From contig CAADRB010000038.1 of assembly GCA_900708905.1 (NCBI GenBank), positions 13,698 through 77,697 on the forward strand: a stretch of 64,000 nucleotides of DNA, given 5' to 3'. Positions within the stretch are counted from its first letter, which is position 1. Every line of letters starts with the position of its first letter. Below the pieces are notes generated by a model. The model was not told where the DNA came from. It made no database searches and saw only the letters and a list, made by a program, of their open reading frames with translations. Both the position numbers and the translations under genes were made by a program. This DNA comes from Hymenolepis diminuta. Lineage: Eukaryota > Platyhelminthes > Cestoda > Cyclophyllidea > Hymenolepididae. Shown in pieces: positions 38,601 to 50,600 of the stretch.

Positions 38601-41600
38601 TATTACTCTATGTTGATTGTTATTTCTATTTTGGCAAAAAATACACAATCCAGGCAAAAATTTAAACACAAGCAACAAATAAGTAGTTTATTGTGGCATG
38701 AAGTCTAGGGAGTTGCGTGGAAGCAGACAATAAAGTTAATGAAGTCCCACTCCACTTTAATTCTGTTTTCTCTAGGTTGTTTCAGTTCTGTCTAAATCAC
38801 AATTCGTTATGAGGCTGACTTTGTGAAATCAGTATATCGGTATACTCTGTCAATGTGAAGAGTTGTATCCAACATTATTGTTTTTATTCCCTTAGAACTT
38901 CGAAAAATCTGTGTTAAACTCCTAGTCGACATGCTTCGAGTAAATCCCTTAGCCGCCGAACCTTTCTTAATTCGCGAAGTGGATCGTGTAATGAACTGGG
39001 CGCTTCCAGAATTCTCCACCGAAATGCTAGCCCTCCTTATGGCTGAAGTCCCCGAAGGTGCAGTTGAGAATTTGAGTCGTCGAACCTCCTTTGGCTTGCG
39101 TCGTGGTGCTCCCGTCAGGCTCTCTCCCTCAAACTTGGTCCTCACAGCAGAAAAATCGAAGATCCGTATCTTGAGTGATTTGATTAAGCAGATCAATTAC
39201 CTCTGGGAATATAGTGAGGTTATTACGAGACGATCGAAACTCAGTGGAATGTTGGCAATCAATAATTTGAGGGTATGTAACAGTTATCAACACTTTCTTT
39301 TTCGTATTGGCTGAAAGTTAGATGAGAGAATAAGTTCTGATACTATTCATAGAAGATTTTCAATTTCGTTAACAATCGAATGGTAATTGCGATAACCGTG
39401 AAATTGCAAGTTTTTATCTGCAAATAGAATGAATTCAGGGCCGGTTTATCTCTAAGTTAGTTTGGGATTATCATAATTTTTATTCAATAAAGTGCGTGGT
39501 AGATGGATAAACCATAAAATTACGGCAATTACGATAATAGAAGGCCAACAAATATCAATGGATTTGGCCTCATTCACCTATTAGAAAACCGTATTGGACT
39601 AAGCCAATCCAGATTAAAATCCAAGATCAGGCCAACAATGTATATATATATATATATATATTTAAATGTATAGTATTAATATTTAATTAGATTTCAAACA
39701 TATCGGATTGCACAATTATTATCATGCTTGAGCTGGGATACAAAAAATTGCTACAAAAGTCTAGTGGGGTCTGACAAGGTAAATGACTGATTGGGTCACC
39801 TGAATAATTAAGTTTAAATTGGAATCAATATTTAGACGCAGGAGGAATGTAAATAAGAATGTCATATTTGGAGGATCAGTCCGCAACAGGTCCTTACAAG
39901 TGCAAAGACACGCTCTAATCACCTGTTAGTTTGGTAAAATCTTAAATTTAAACCAAATTATTAGAAAATAACATTCATTGTTTCCAAAGTCACCATAAGG
40001 ACCTTACTTTAAAGCATATTGAGTCGGGGGTTGCCCTAAATATCTTCTTTTGATAAAGTTTATTCGAACATGTTCTTCCGTTCGAAGTCAGTCTGAATCA
40101 TGTACCTGAAAGCGATAGAAAGTGAACGACAATTTAGGGAAATAGATAATCATAGTTTAGGAATGTCTAAGAAATTACAATCGCCAGCCAAATTACGGAA
40201 GGTCGAATCATCATCTACCAAGTCTCAGATTGCGCCACCAAAAAAAATTCATGAAAAAATTCAAATGTCAGATTAACAGATATCAATATGTCAGGCCACG
40301 TTAAAAATTGACACCTTTAAATTGATTAAAAGTATTTAATCAACGAGACGATTGTCATTTAACTCTGTACTCGATAGAATCACATTGAAATACTTAAATA
40401 CGTAAATTTTTTGATTTTCCTTTGTCATTTCGTTATAATCATATTGCGACGTCAATTCTATGTCAGTTTTTGTTCATTTGGGTTTCCCTTTCTGTTGCAT
40501 TCATATTTAGTATAAATTTTCTACTGATTAAACCATTCCCTCTTTGTTAGCATAACAGTTGCTGCAGACTTTTCTATCATGAAGCTGACCGCAGGGAAAA
40601 TATTTTCTGAATTTACCTTTAGGGGAGTTTTTGTGTTCTATCCGCTTCGTCTTGGTCAGTAATGTAGGTTCTTCCTATTTGAGCTCAGGTTTAACTTTAG
40701 ACATAAGGCAATGAGTTTTATATCATATCAAACAAACTTCTTATCATGTCTGAGTATGCAATTCTTCAATATTTATGCCTGAAACTAACGCGTTAAGCAA
40801 CTGACCTTTCAGCTCATGATCGAAATTGTGTTTAACGGCTCGATGATTCCAATCGGGAATGAACTGTGTTTTACATTGCATTTGTGGAAATATTCTCCTC
40901 TACTCTAGTTCATAAGCGTTGGAGCAAAATAGATGTTCGTTCTCTTCAAAGGTGAGAGATGGAGATTAAGGAAACACCAAAATACGATATCCTGCATTAA
41001 GACTAGTAAGATTCTTGAACTGCCAAGGGTAATAGTGGTGATATTAATAATAAGCATGACCAATGAACACCAACGCATGTTATGAAGCGTATAAAATATT
41101 CTAGAGTGAATGACGAGATAACTTTTGTAATCAAAAGTTAGGAAACCAAAATTCCAAATGTTTCTGTTATTGATTGACAAGAGCTTTGTTGATGGGTTGG
41201 TGAATTTCTTCTCGATTTCCTCCCCNCCCCCCCTTTTACAGGCTAATTTTGGCTGCTGCCAAAGCTTGCAACATCATAGGTCGTTTACATTTGATTAAGC
41301 TCTGTAGGATTGACATTCACATATGTAACTCTTTAACCACTCATCCAGAGGTTTATTTTTTCCATTAAAGACATACTACGATTCCATCAAGCGGAAAGAC
41401 ATGACCATTCGATACCTCTTTAAACTGGAAGAGTTGCATGAGCAATCGGAAAATGATATTGAACGAGGCTACACCCTTGAACGTATCAGTGGTCAGTATA
41501 ATGTAAGTCTGGATCCAATGTATGAGGAATGCATACTTCAAATACTTTTTTATTTCGATTCTCCTTCCCTCTTAGTGGTCCTCTAACCCAGTAGACATCA

Positions 41601-44600
41601 GTGAGGTCTCGGATCGATACGCCCAATTAGGCAGCGTTTCCTCTTCAACCCTCAAAGAAGCCCTTCTTCTGGATGCTTTGAAATATCTCAAAGAAGGTGG
41701 TGACTGGAAGCGTGCTATTGAAGTTTGCGATCAATTGATTGTTTTCTATCGTGATGTCACTGCTAATCTTGCAAGTCTGAGCAAAATTCTTGTAAGTTTT
41801 GTCTTTCATCAATCATTTTGTTAACGAAAAAAGTGTTTTTAATCATAAAATCAAGGTACTTAACAATACTTGCTCAGCAAGAGAAGTGTGATTATTGGGT
41901 TTTAGAATGTTCTAGAAGATATGTAGGGAACTATTCTGTCACTGCGATATCGCTAGATGCTCGTTGAGGCAATACCGTGTGCTTACCATAACCGAGGCGC
42001 GGTAGAAAGAAGGCAAAGGAAAACTCACATGACGGTTTAATTATTGAGAAAGCACAATAGTTTGTATAGCATAAAAACAGAAGGAGAAACGAATGTTGTT
42101 TATCTCCACTAACTTAACAGAGAAAGCGATATTATTTTTGGAGAGAGAAGTTCGTTGAGATAGATGATCTTGACTTTTAAAGAGGCATTCTTCTGACATA
42201 AAGATTGAGTCAATCATCTTGTTTCAAGAGAATGACTCTTCTTTCAAATAAACCAAAGAATAAAAATGCTGAAAGATATACGATCTCGCTCGATATGTCC
42301 CATAAAGGGAAAGTAAAGGTCTCCTGAGTTGTCGCCTGGAAAGACTTGTTAGAGGTGACATCAGCTTATTAATTACTTTAAGTTAAGGGAGTAAAGCAAA
42401 TAAAGTGTTGGGAGAAAGTCTTCACATTATTCTTACGAATTGTGATATGAATGAATTCCAAATTAATAAGAACAGGGTATATCGTATTGCATTTGGACAC
42501 TTAATAATAAATGGCTAAGAGGTAATGTACGCCCCTTTCCTGCTGTTAAGTTGTTTTTCTGCCTCTTGTTAGACTGAACAGAGTCAGCTTTATACAAAAT
42601 TTGTAAGCGGAGACACCAGGAACCAGTGTTGTTATAAGTACTACGCTCTTCATTTCACAACTCGTCCAGACTCACCCGGTTTCATAGGAAATACAGTAGT
42701 CTACCGAACTCTGAGTCAACTCAATGAAGTCAAAATGACCCTGTGCGAACAATTCCCCGAATACCACGTGGAGACCAATAACCCCCAACCACTGACTTCA
42801 ACGGAGACTCAAATTACAAATGATGTACCCACAATTCGATTGGTGGGTAACCTTCATCCGGTGCCTGAGATGCCACCTAACTGGGCAACAGGAGAGGCTG
42901 CGGCGAATCTATCGCCTCATATCAAAGCGTAAATTAAGATTCAAAAGGTGTTTGATAGTTACAACTATCATTCTAACCCATCTTCCTGCGATTTCAGGTA
43001 CTATGGGTGGAATCAGGTCCGACAGTTCACCCGAACGTACCACTTTAAGCCGTCCAGAAGTGTGCGTCCCTTGTGTTGTTAAAATATTTCTTCTGAAGCT
43101 TATTATGGAATTTTTTTTCTTACTCTAGGCTGATGGAAAAGAGATGCCAGTGGTAGAAGAGGTTCGATATACTCTAAGTGACAAGCTGCCAAATATTGTA
43201 TCATTTATGCCTGTCGAGGAAATCACTACAGTAAGTCGATATTGAGTTTAGTATCTCCTATGTAATGGAACAAAGTTAAAATCAAAAGGATGGTTCACAA
43301 CACTTGACTTGAGTAGAGAGGAGGTATTCTGAGGTCGCTCTTATGAAGAACCGGCATTCTACCAACCTTCCTGATGGTCAAAATTAACCATGGCGTTTGG
43401 TCATCCGCGTCACTGGATGAGCATCAATGGGCATATATCCCGTGTTTTCTGTCTCAATAGATGTGCACTTCGATCACTGTGCCACGGATAATGTATTTTA
43501 CCGAGTTCACAGTGAGAAGTAGCTTACTTATTAATATCCGGATTTATTAAGATATTGTCGTTTTGGGAATCATCGACGTGGAAAAGAGAAAGCTTGCTAG
43601 TCTGCCGCTCTTCGAAGTTCCTAAGAACCCAACCACAAACAGAAGAGAAAGGAGACAGAGGAAGCATCGTGAATATTTATTATAGAAGAGAACAAAGAGG
43701 TTTCTTCTAAGAGACACATTTAAGACGGAAATCATGTTTAGTTCATTTTTGCCAAATGGTTCAAAGGACCAAATTTTGCAACTCTTTGTCACGTGGCTTG
43801 AAATAACATGGCAACTAACGAAAGAATTTAGTGTATATTCGAGTTTTTCTTGCACCCTTTGCGCCCATACTTATTGATTTTCTGCATGCGATGTGGATCT
43901 TGTCAGGTATTTGATTAGCCAAAATCAAGGAATCAAACTTCTTGCCTTGACTGATTTATTACTGTTCCTTAGCGAACACTGAGCAAAGTGGAGTATGCAA
44001 TCAACACTGTGCAGGATATGTCCCGGTCACTTTGTGCCAACATTGCCGACATAACTTCCAGTCCAAACCCAGGCTCGCTTCTCTCCAACTTTGTAGGTAA
44101 ATTGAGTACATCAATTCATTCACCTGTCAGTGGAGGTCTGACGGCTCTCTTGGTAAGTTTATCCTACTTTAACGCTGCTATAAATGTGAAATCAATGGTT
44201 CTGAAACAATATTAGCTCAGCTCTCTTCGTAGCCCTTATATCCTATGCCCATAGAAAATCTTATTGATTCGCATTGATTCAATTTATGTCATTTGACTAG
44301 TTATCGGGGTTGAAAACCCCTGTCTTTAATTTGTAAATTTGACAAAAACTTCTTAGCCTAGTGAGGTATGCATTTTTCAACACCTATCTTGGGTATTGGC
44401 GTAGCGCCATGGCGACCCTTTTATGAAAACTCGGATCCCTACTCCTTTTATTAATCACATCTAACCAATGTGGTGGGCCATTCTGCTCATTTTAAGTGGC
44501 TTTCGCAATACCATATTCTGTCATCATAATGTATTGTTTATTTTTCAAATAATTTTAAACTCGTGTCATTTCCATTTAATTTCATTGTCTTGATATCGTT

Positions 44601-47600
44601 CGGTCTCTATTGATTTGTCAAGGTAGGCACTAATTTAATCTTTTTTATTATTACTTGAGAGGGGATTAAAATTGTGACTTTATTTTGTTCCTCTCTTATT
44701 TCGAGAGAGGGACCTTTCGTCTTGTTAAAAACCCTCCTCCTAATCAGAGGAATTGAAGTTTGAAAATTGGATATTTAAGTTTTTTTCCTTTTTCGATTAT
44801 CTAGCGTATGGTTCCCATTTCGATTTCTGAAAATTACCGAATAGATTCTCAGTATCCGCTTTTTTTTATTATATGGCCTATTCGTTGCCGTTGACACAAA
44901 GCTATTAATTAACTTGCTTATTACCTGTCCCTCCATATTTCCTGGATTTCGAGATTTTCAGTAAATAGTTTATTTTCTCACTGTTTATAGGTTAGCCATT
45001 TCGAATAGAATTAAAAAGTTTAATACCTCTGTGTGTTTTTTCACTGACATGTGTATCAACCAGTGATCGAGTATTCGTCTTTTTTACCTCCGTTTTTTCT
45101 TTGTGTTTTTAATTTTCTTAGAATGTGTTCGTCTTCATTACCATAAAGCTTTTAGTTGGTCATCTATATTCGTGGATTTAGAAATCCACAGTAATTCGTT
45201 TATTTCCTTACTAGGATGATGCATTTTACATCGACTCCAACTGCTTATAGTTTAGCCATTTAAAAAGGAGTTGAAGAAGTGGATGTTCGCGTCAACTAGC
45301 TATTGAAAATTCGTGTTTTATGCTTTCTATTTTCGAAAATTATTTTATTTTCTTCCATACTTTTAGACCAGTGTAAATCTTGTTGACGACTCTCTAGACG
45401 AAAAGCAATCGGAACAACTCTCAGACGCTGTATTCCATCTCCTTGAAGTTCAAGCCGAAGGTCTGATGCTGTGCAGGAACTTTGAGGCCTCTTCAGAATC
45501 CGCTGGATCGATTGCCAACCTGTTGTCTACGATGATTGAGCAATACAATGCGTTGATCCATGAGATGAGTATGAAGTTTGGCATCAGTGTGTCAAAGCTG
45601 AAAGAGAAAATGGAGTTAGCCAGTCCCATCCGCACTGTTGTAACACCAGCTGGAGGGTCAGCTCCAAGGTTAGTATCAAATTTTCCATTATTGTTACTCA
45701 TGGTACCGCAGAAAATTACAAATTTTAGTTATGGTAAGGTATCAGAATAAATGGAACAGCAAACCAGTCCAATAAAATAGGAAACAGAAGATAGGAATAT
45801 ATATAATAAGTAAGTAATTAAGTCAGAACATTACGTACTTTAGTTTTTTTAGCTCACGAGCAATGGATTTGTGCATATGTTCAAAACGGGATATCCTAAT
45901 ATTCAATCTTCATCATTTGACTCAAAAATCCCCGGTGAGATCAAGTTCACCATATTCAATCCTCACTGATTGATTTATATCTATGATCGGTCATGCCAAT
46001 CTAGTTCGTTAACATTTTTTACAACCAAGAACAAGCAGGCAAGTCTAGCAACGTCACATTTAACAGAGTACAATCCACTTCAATTCACCCAAGTTGAACT
46101 GTTTTTGCTTTGTTATGAGCCATGGCGACACACAAAATTCTAACCATTTTTAATCGTGGGATAGCATCTGAACACTGTAAGGGGATAAACTGGAGGAGTG
46201 TCAGGTAGAAATAATGAAGTCACGATGTCAGGAGTCTTACCTGAAATTTGAAATTTAGAAGTTGAGTTCCACTTTGTAATTTCCAAACTTTTCCAAGCTC
46301 AATAATCACGAATTAATCCCTGAAGTTCTGGTTAAGTTTACGTCCACAACATTCTGTTGATTCAATTTAATATCTGGTCATAATATTTTGATTTATGTGT
46401 ATCTTCTTCTTAAAGCCTTGAAAAGGTATACAAGACTACCAAAGGCATTTTAAATATAACCGATCTCACTAGTGTTTATTGAATGTGGGCTCCACTGAAT
46501 TCTCCATATGACTGTCAAAGTTTTGTAAAATATTCTTTCTGTCTCTGTTTGGAGTAGCATAAATGACACCATAAAATATACATTATTAGTAGTAACCCAG
46601 AATGAATGTGTTTGAATAGGATTACACACTTTGATGAAACGGATTGATGGACATATCATAATCCTGGAATATCAATCGCTATCTGAAATGAATGTTCTAG
46701 AATGTGGAGAGTCGGAAAATAATTGTAGGAAACTGAGATTTTTTAAGTAAAGCACAGGCGTGAATTACATCATGTGACAAACCCAATTATCTTAGCAGAA
46801 ATGAGTGAAAATAAAGCTTTCATATCAGAATTTGAATTTCTGCAGGTTATATTTAGTCCTTCATGAATTGCGCAGTGACAGCATACATTGCTCACGTTTT
46901 TGAATCTAATGCTTTTTCCAATTTTTTAATAATCTAATAAAGTTCATGAAGTTATTCAGTGTGAAAACTCCTAGATGATTGCCTGAGGAGTTCACGCAAA
47001 TCAAATCAAAGTTATTTGTGTCATTCCTTTAATCTTTGAATAGTTGCACTTTGGTATTCTACGTAGTTCACTTTATATTGGGTCAATAGTTGCCCGATTG
47101 TTAAAGTCGTTTTCCTTCATCACAGTCATAAAAAGTGATACTTTTAATATTAAAGCAGAAATGTGATCATGTGCTCTCTAACACAAAAGCCTGTGAAAGT
47201 GATTACGGTTAACTGAAATAATTAATGTTGATTTTCGGTTCAATTGACAATTTGAGAAACTGTCTTTATAGGAAATAGTAAATCCATTATAGGGGAAAGA
47301 TATCGGAAAATATGGATTCTTGAGCTTCAAAGGGAAACCATCCTTCCTACTATTAAGTTGTCATACTCTGTTCTTTTCCATAAGTTATGTATCTGTTTTT
47401 TCCCACTAATTAAACTAATTGGTTTAACCTTCTTTCTACGCATTTTAGTCTTTACCAGGCTGATCGGGTGTACAGGAGGGCAACACAAGTGCCCAACTCT
47501 GCTCAACAACAACTTCGACCGCAGGGTAGCTTCCCACAGGTAAGTTTATTTTTTCAATTGTAATGCGTGATTTTCATTTTTAAGTATTCTAGCATTACTC

Positions 47601-50600
47601 TTTGGCTCTTTGATGTATTTTATTAGACATGGTTGAAAAAGAAGCATGTTCATTGAAGCATATCCTAGAAAACATTGGAGGGAATCATCCTATGTGTTTT
47701 AGTATATAACGCGTTTATTTTATAATAATTCGAATTTTAAAGCGTTACTTGTAATGATTGAACAATCTGTTGAGACATTCTGTAATAATGAGATGACTAG
47801 AATTGACTGGACAGATCTGAGTGCTGTTTTTTTAAAAATGATGGATATCAGATTCGTAGAAAAATAGGAAATTAATTAAGAATACTTAGTTTTAAAATGT
47901 AGATTTCAGCGTAATTGACTGTCAGTTAAATCCACCGATGAACAATTGGATTATATTTCTGAAATAATATCTATATTTTAAAACTCGATATCTGAAGTCT
48001 TCATTTTAAATTAACAAAATGCCAGTACGTTATCGGCTTACATTTAATTACCGGTCTTTCATTAATGTTACGTTAATCGTAATCAATTGAAAAGTAATTA
48101 ATAATGCTTTTCCATTTCTTTCAGGATCTGAGTTTCTTTTCTGACGACGAGAACTTAAGTAAGTTTTACTAATTTAATGTTTATCATTAATTTCCGCACA
48201 TACGAAAAGATTTTTGTTTAATTTTGCTTTCATTTAGAAATTCATATTTAGCCATCTTTTTACATTTTGTCGGCAAATTGTTTGTCTTATTTTAAAGATA
48301 TTGATCAACATTTCTCTGGATTCTGCTTTAAGACTTGCATCCAGAGTTGACTGAGTGTCATTACTGAGCTCATTTAAGGAATGCGCCTTTCAAACATTCT
48401 TTATGACCAGAGGGAAGATATCTCGACGTCATCTAGATTGAGACATTTGCTTTTTGAGGTCAGTTTTTCAGCTCTCCCAATCTCATGACCTCTAACACCT
48501 GAGTTATCAGCTTCCTGTCGCAAATCTCAGTCTCCACTGAGAAGGCAAGAGAAATAGAAGTTGAATACGCGCTTATTTAATTTGCGATTTTATTCTCACA
48601 ACCACTATTAGCATTGTGAGTGGAATACAGTGAAATAAAATTCAAAAAGGGAGGAAAATGAATTTCTGCCATGTAATGCAACGTAAAGTAATGGGCAGTA
48701 ATAGTTTCAAGGTTTCTAAATATGTTGCATCCTTCTAATGACATTTTTTTATCTTAATGATTGACTGGACGTAAAATGAAATCTGTAGGCGTAGTGCTTC
48801 ATGTTAATTACGTTGGTGTTTATGCACCAAGCCGAACTCTTTATTCCAGCGTTTTAAAACGGAAACGTCTTTCTGTTCTTCTAGGTTCTCCGCTGAGTCC
48901 ACCTCCAGATCAGCGAAAAGTTTCCACAATATCCCTTATCCCCCAAACCCCTCCACCACTGCCTGAACGACCTGACCTCCCTTCTCTCAACAGCGGAGAT
49001 GCTTCGACGAGCAGTAGCAGGAGTTTCAGTTTCAGCGGCACTCTATCCACCGCCACTTCTACCTCTCGATTTAAACTTCCTCCTACAAACTCGACAGCTA
49101 CCCTAACACCCTCCCGTCGACCACCTTGCCCCTTGCCGCCTGAACCAGATTTCAACCCTCTTGCCGTCACTCCAACGGTCTCCTCCAACAGTGGCGATGA
49201 TATTCCTCCACCTCTTCCCAAGAAACCACCGAAGCCACCTTCTCGAGGTAGGGCTCTTTCTACACCCACTAACTTTACCAACTTTTGCAAATTTTAATAA
49301 TGAAAAAAAATCTGTTTTCACTGCTATGATATTATCATAAATTGTGTGAAATATTAGCAGAACGTGTTTAAAGTAAAAGGTACCACATGTTTTCCCTAAT
49401 CTTCTCTTTCACTGTGACCGGTAGATAGAGATTTATTTTGGTTTATCTCATTTTGGGTACAAAAAATAATGCAAAGTGAATTACAATTCGCCTCCTCTCG
49501 CTTGTTTTCTCTTATATGCATATATATATATAGTGTATTATAGATAACTTTAAGGTTTTCATATTGATGTCCTCTTGACATGATCTAAATTTTTCAAATT
49601 CTTAAGAACCTTGCTTTTAACAGAAAGTATTGGTAATTCTGACAACAAAAATGCCAAACTTTACTTTGATTTTAATTTTGAGATGCTTTTAGCTTTTACC
49701 GTTCTCTATCTTAGATAGAGGGTTTCCAGAAGCAGATTTTCTTTGAGTACGTTTCATTTGTTAACTACTTCGTCTTCGACTTATCCAGAGTTTGCATCTT
49801 TTTATTTGAATTTGGAATAAACCGTTTCATATTTTTTTCTTAACCCATACAGCTGGTTTTAGTATTTCGTCTAAGGCTAACACATATCTTCCTTGTCGCC
49901 TAAGTCCCCAAGGAATTTGCCGTTAGGGAATTATATTTGGGCTCCGTTCGCCCCATAATTTTGACGTGTATCCAAAAATAGACTACATACACCCCTTCTT
50001 CCCTAGTCTGTCTTTCTTTTCGAATGTTCCGTATGTTTTTAGATCTTTAAATCAGCATAAACCTAAGCCTTTAGAAAGCATCTGTAAGCACAATTAACTT
50101 GGGATTGGGAAAGATATCTAGGTGTCCTTCATGTTCTATCCCATTGAGGACCAAAATAGACCACGTCTCTTATTTCTTCTCGAATGTTTTTGCATTAAAC
50201 CCTAATTACCCTCAAATACATTTTACTTGGAAGCCGTAAAGGTTTTCTGGTGCCCCTAATGTTTTCAATCAACTGTAGACTGGTGTTAAACAGTTTATGT
50301 GGTCTTTCCAATCACTAAATATATGCAATATACGTCATAGGTCGAACGCAGATGCATAGATCTAGAAGCACTTTTTGTCTAACCCCTCACCCTTCCGCAG
50401 ACAATGTATAGGCCTGTTGGTTAGGGGGAGGGGAGGGTGTTTGACTCACCACTTCATTGTCTCTCCTTATCTCCTTCTCCCTTTGTGGTTTGTAGAGTCT
50501 GGTACACACGCATATCACATCCTGTATCCGCAGACTGTAAAAAATTATTAGTCATTGAATGGGTCTGTGTCTTGGTGTGGTTTGATGGTGGCGAAAAGCA

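Larger units (their letters stand above)
30515..41370 (+). other. DOCK introns 12-19, non-coding stretches
   Basis: Introns over 300 nt are 30515-31434, 31795-32768, 32907-33333, 33991-35790, 36012-37265, 37727-38895 and 39273-41370; the exons between them are listed under the DOCK entry. Apart from the repeat piece at 34925-34985 and a TA tract at 39641-39662, I see no recognisable element. An N at 41225 lies in a C run near the end of the last intron. Confidence 0.5.
41371..45668 (+). other. DOCK exons 20-26: DHR2 catalytic domain
   Basis: DHR2 is the exchange domain. Recognisable blocks are RKDMTIRYLFKLEELH (compare KEEMYIRYIHKLxDLH), GDWKRAIEVCDQLIVFY, VVYRTLSQLNEVK (CRGHDYERLEAFQ), GWNQVRQFTRTYHFKP (NNVRKFRYDRPF), the EEVRYTLSDKLPNIV segment (LPGISRWFEV) and TLSKVEYAINTVQ (SPLENAIEVV). 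In exon 25, HSPVSGGL aligns with DAAVNGGV, the insert whose valine senses nucleotide and magnesium in studied DOCKs; Val of about residue 1848 is kept. The domain is more diverged than the SH3 and DHR1. Confidence 0.82.

Noticed and set aside
42928..42997. DOCK translation ending at the TAA at 42929
   Set aside because: A GT donor (GC|GTAAAT) and an acceptor at 42997 join in phase to YYGWNQVRQFTRTYHFKP, the expected DHR2 sequence.
48761..48884. Upstream extension of the proline-rich exon from 48761
   Set aside because: A CTAG acceptor at 48884 with phase 2 fits the preceding 34-nt exon. The extension has no family similarity.
48910..49290. 126-codon Gly/Arg-rich ORF on the minus strand
   Set aside because: It is the antisense of the DOCK proline/serine-rich exon and has no independent support.
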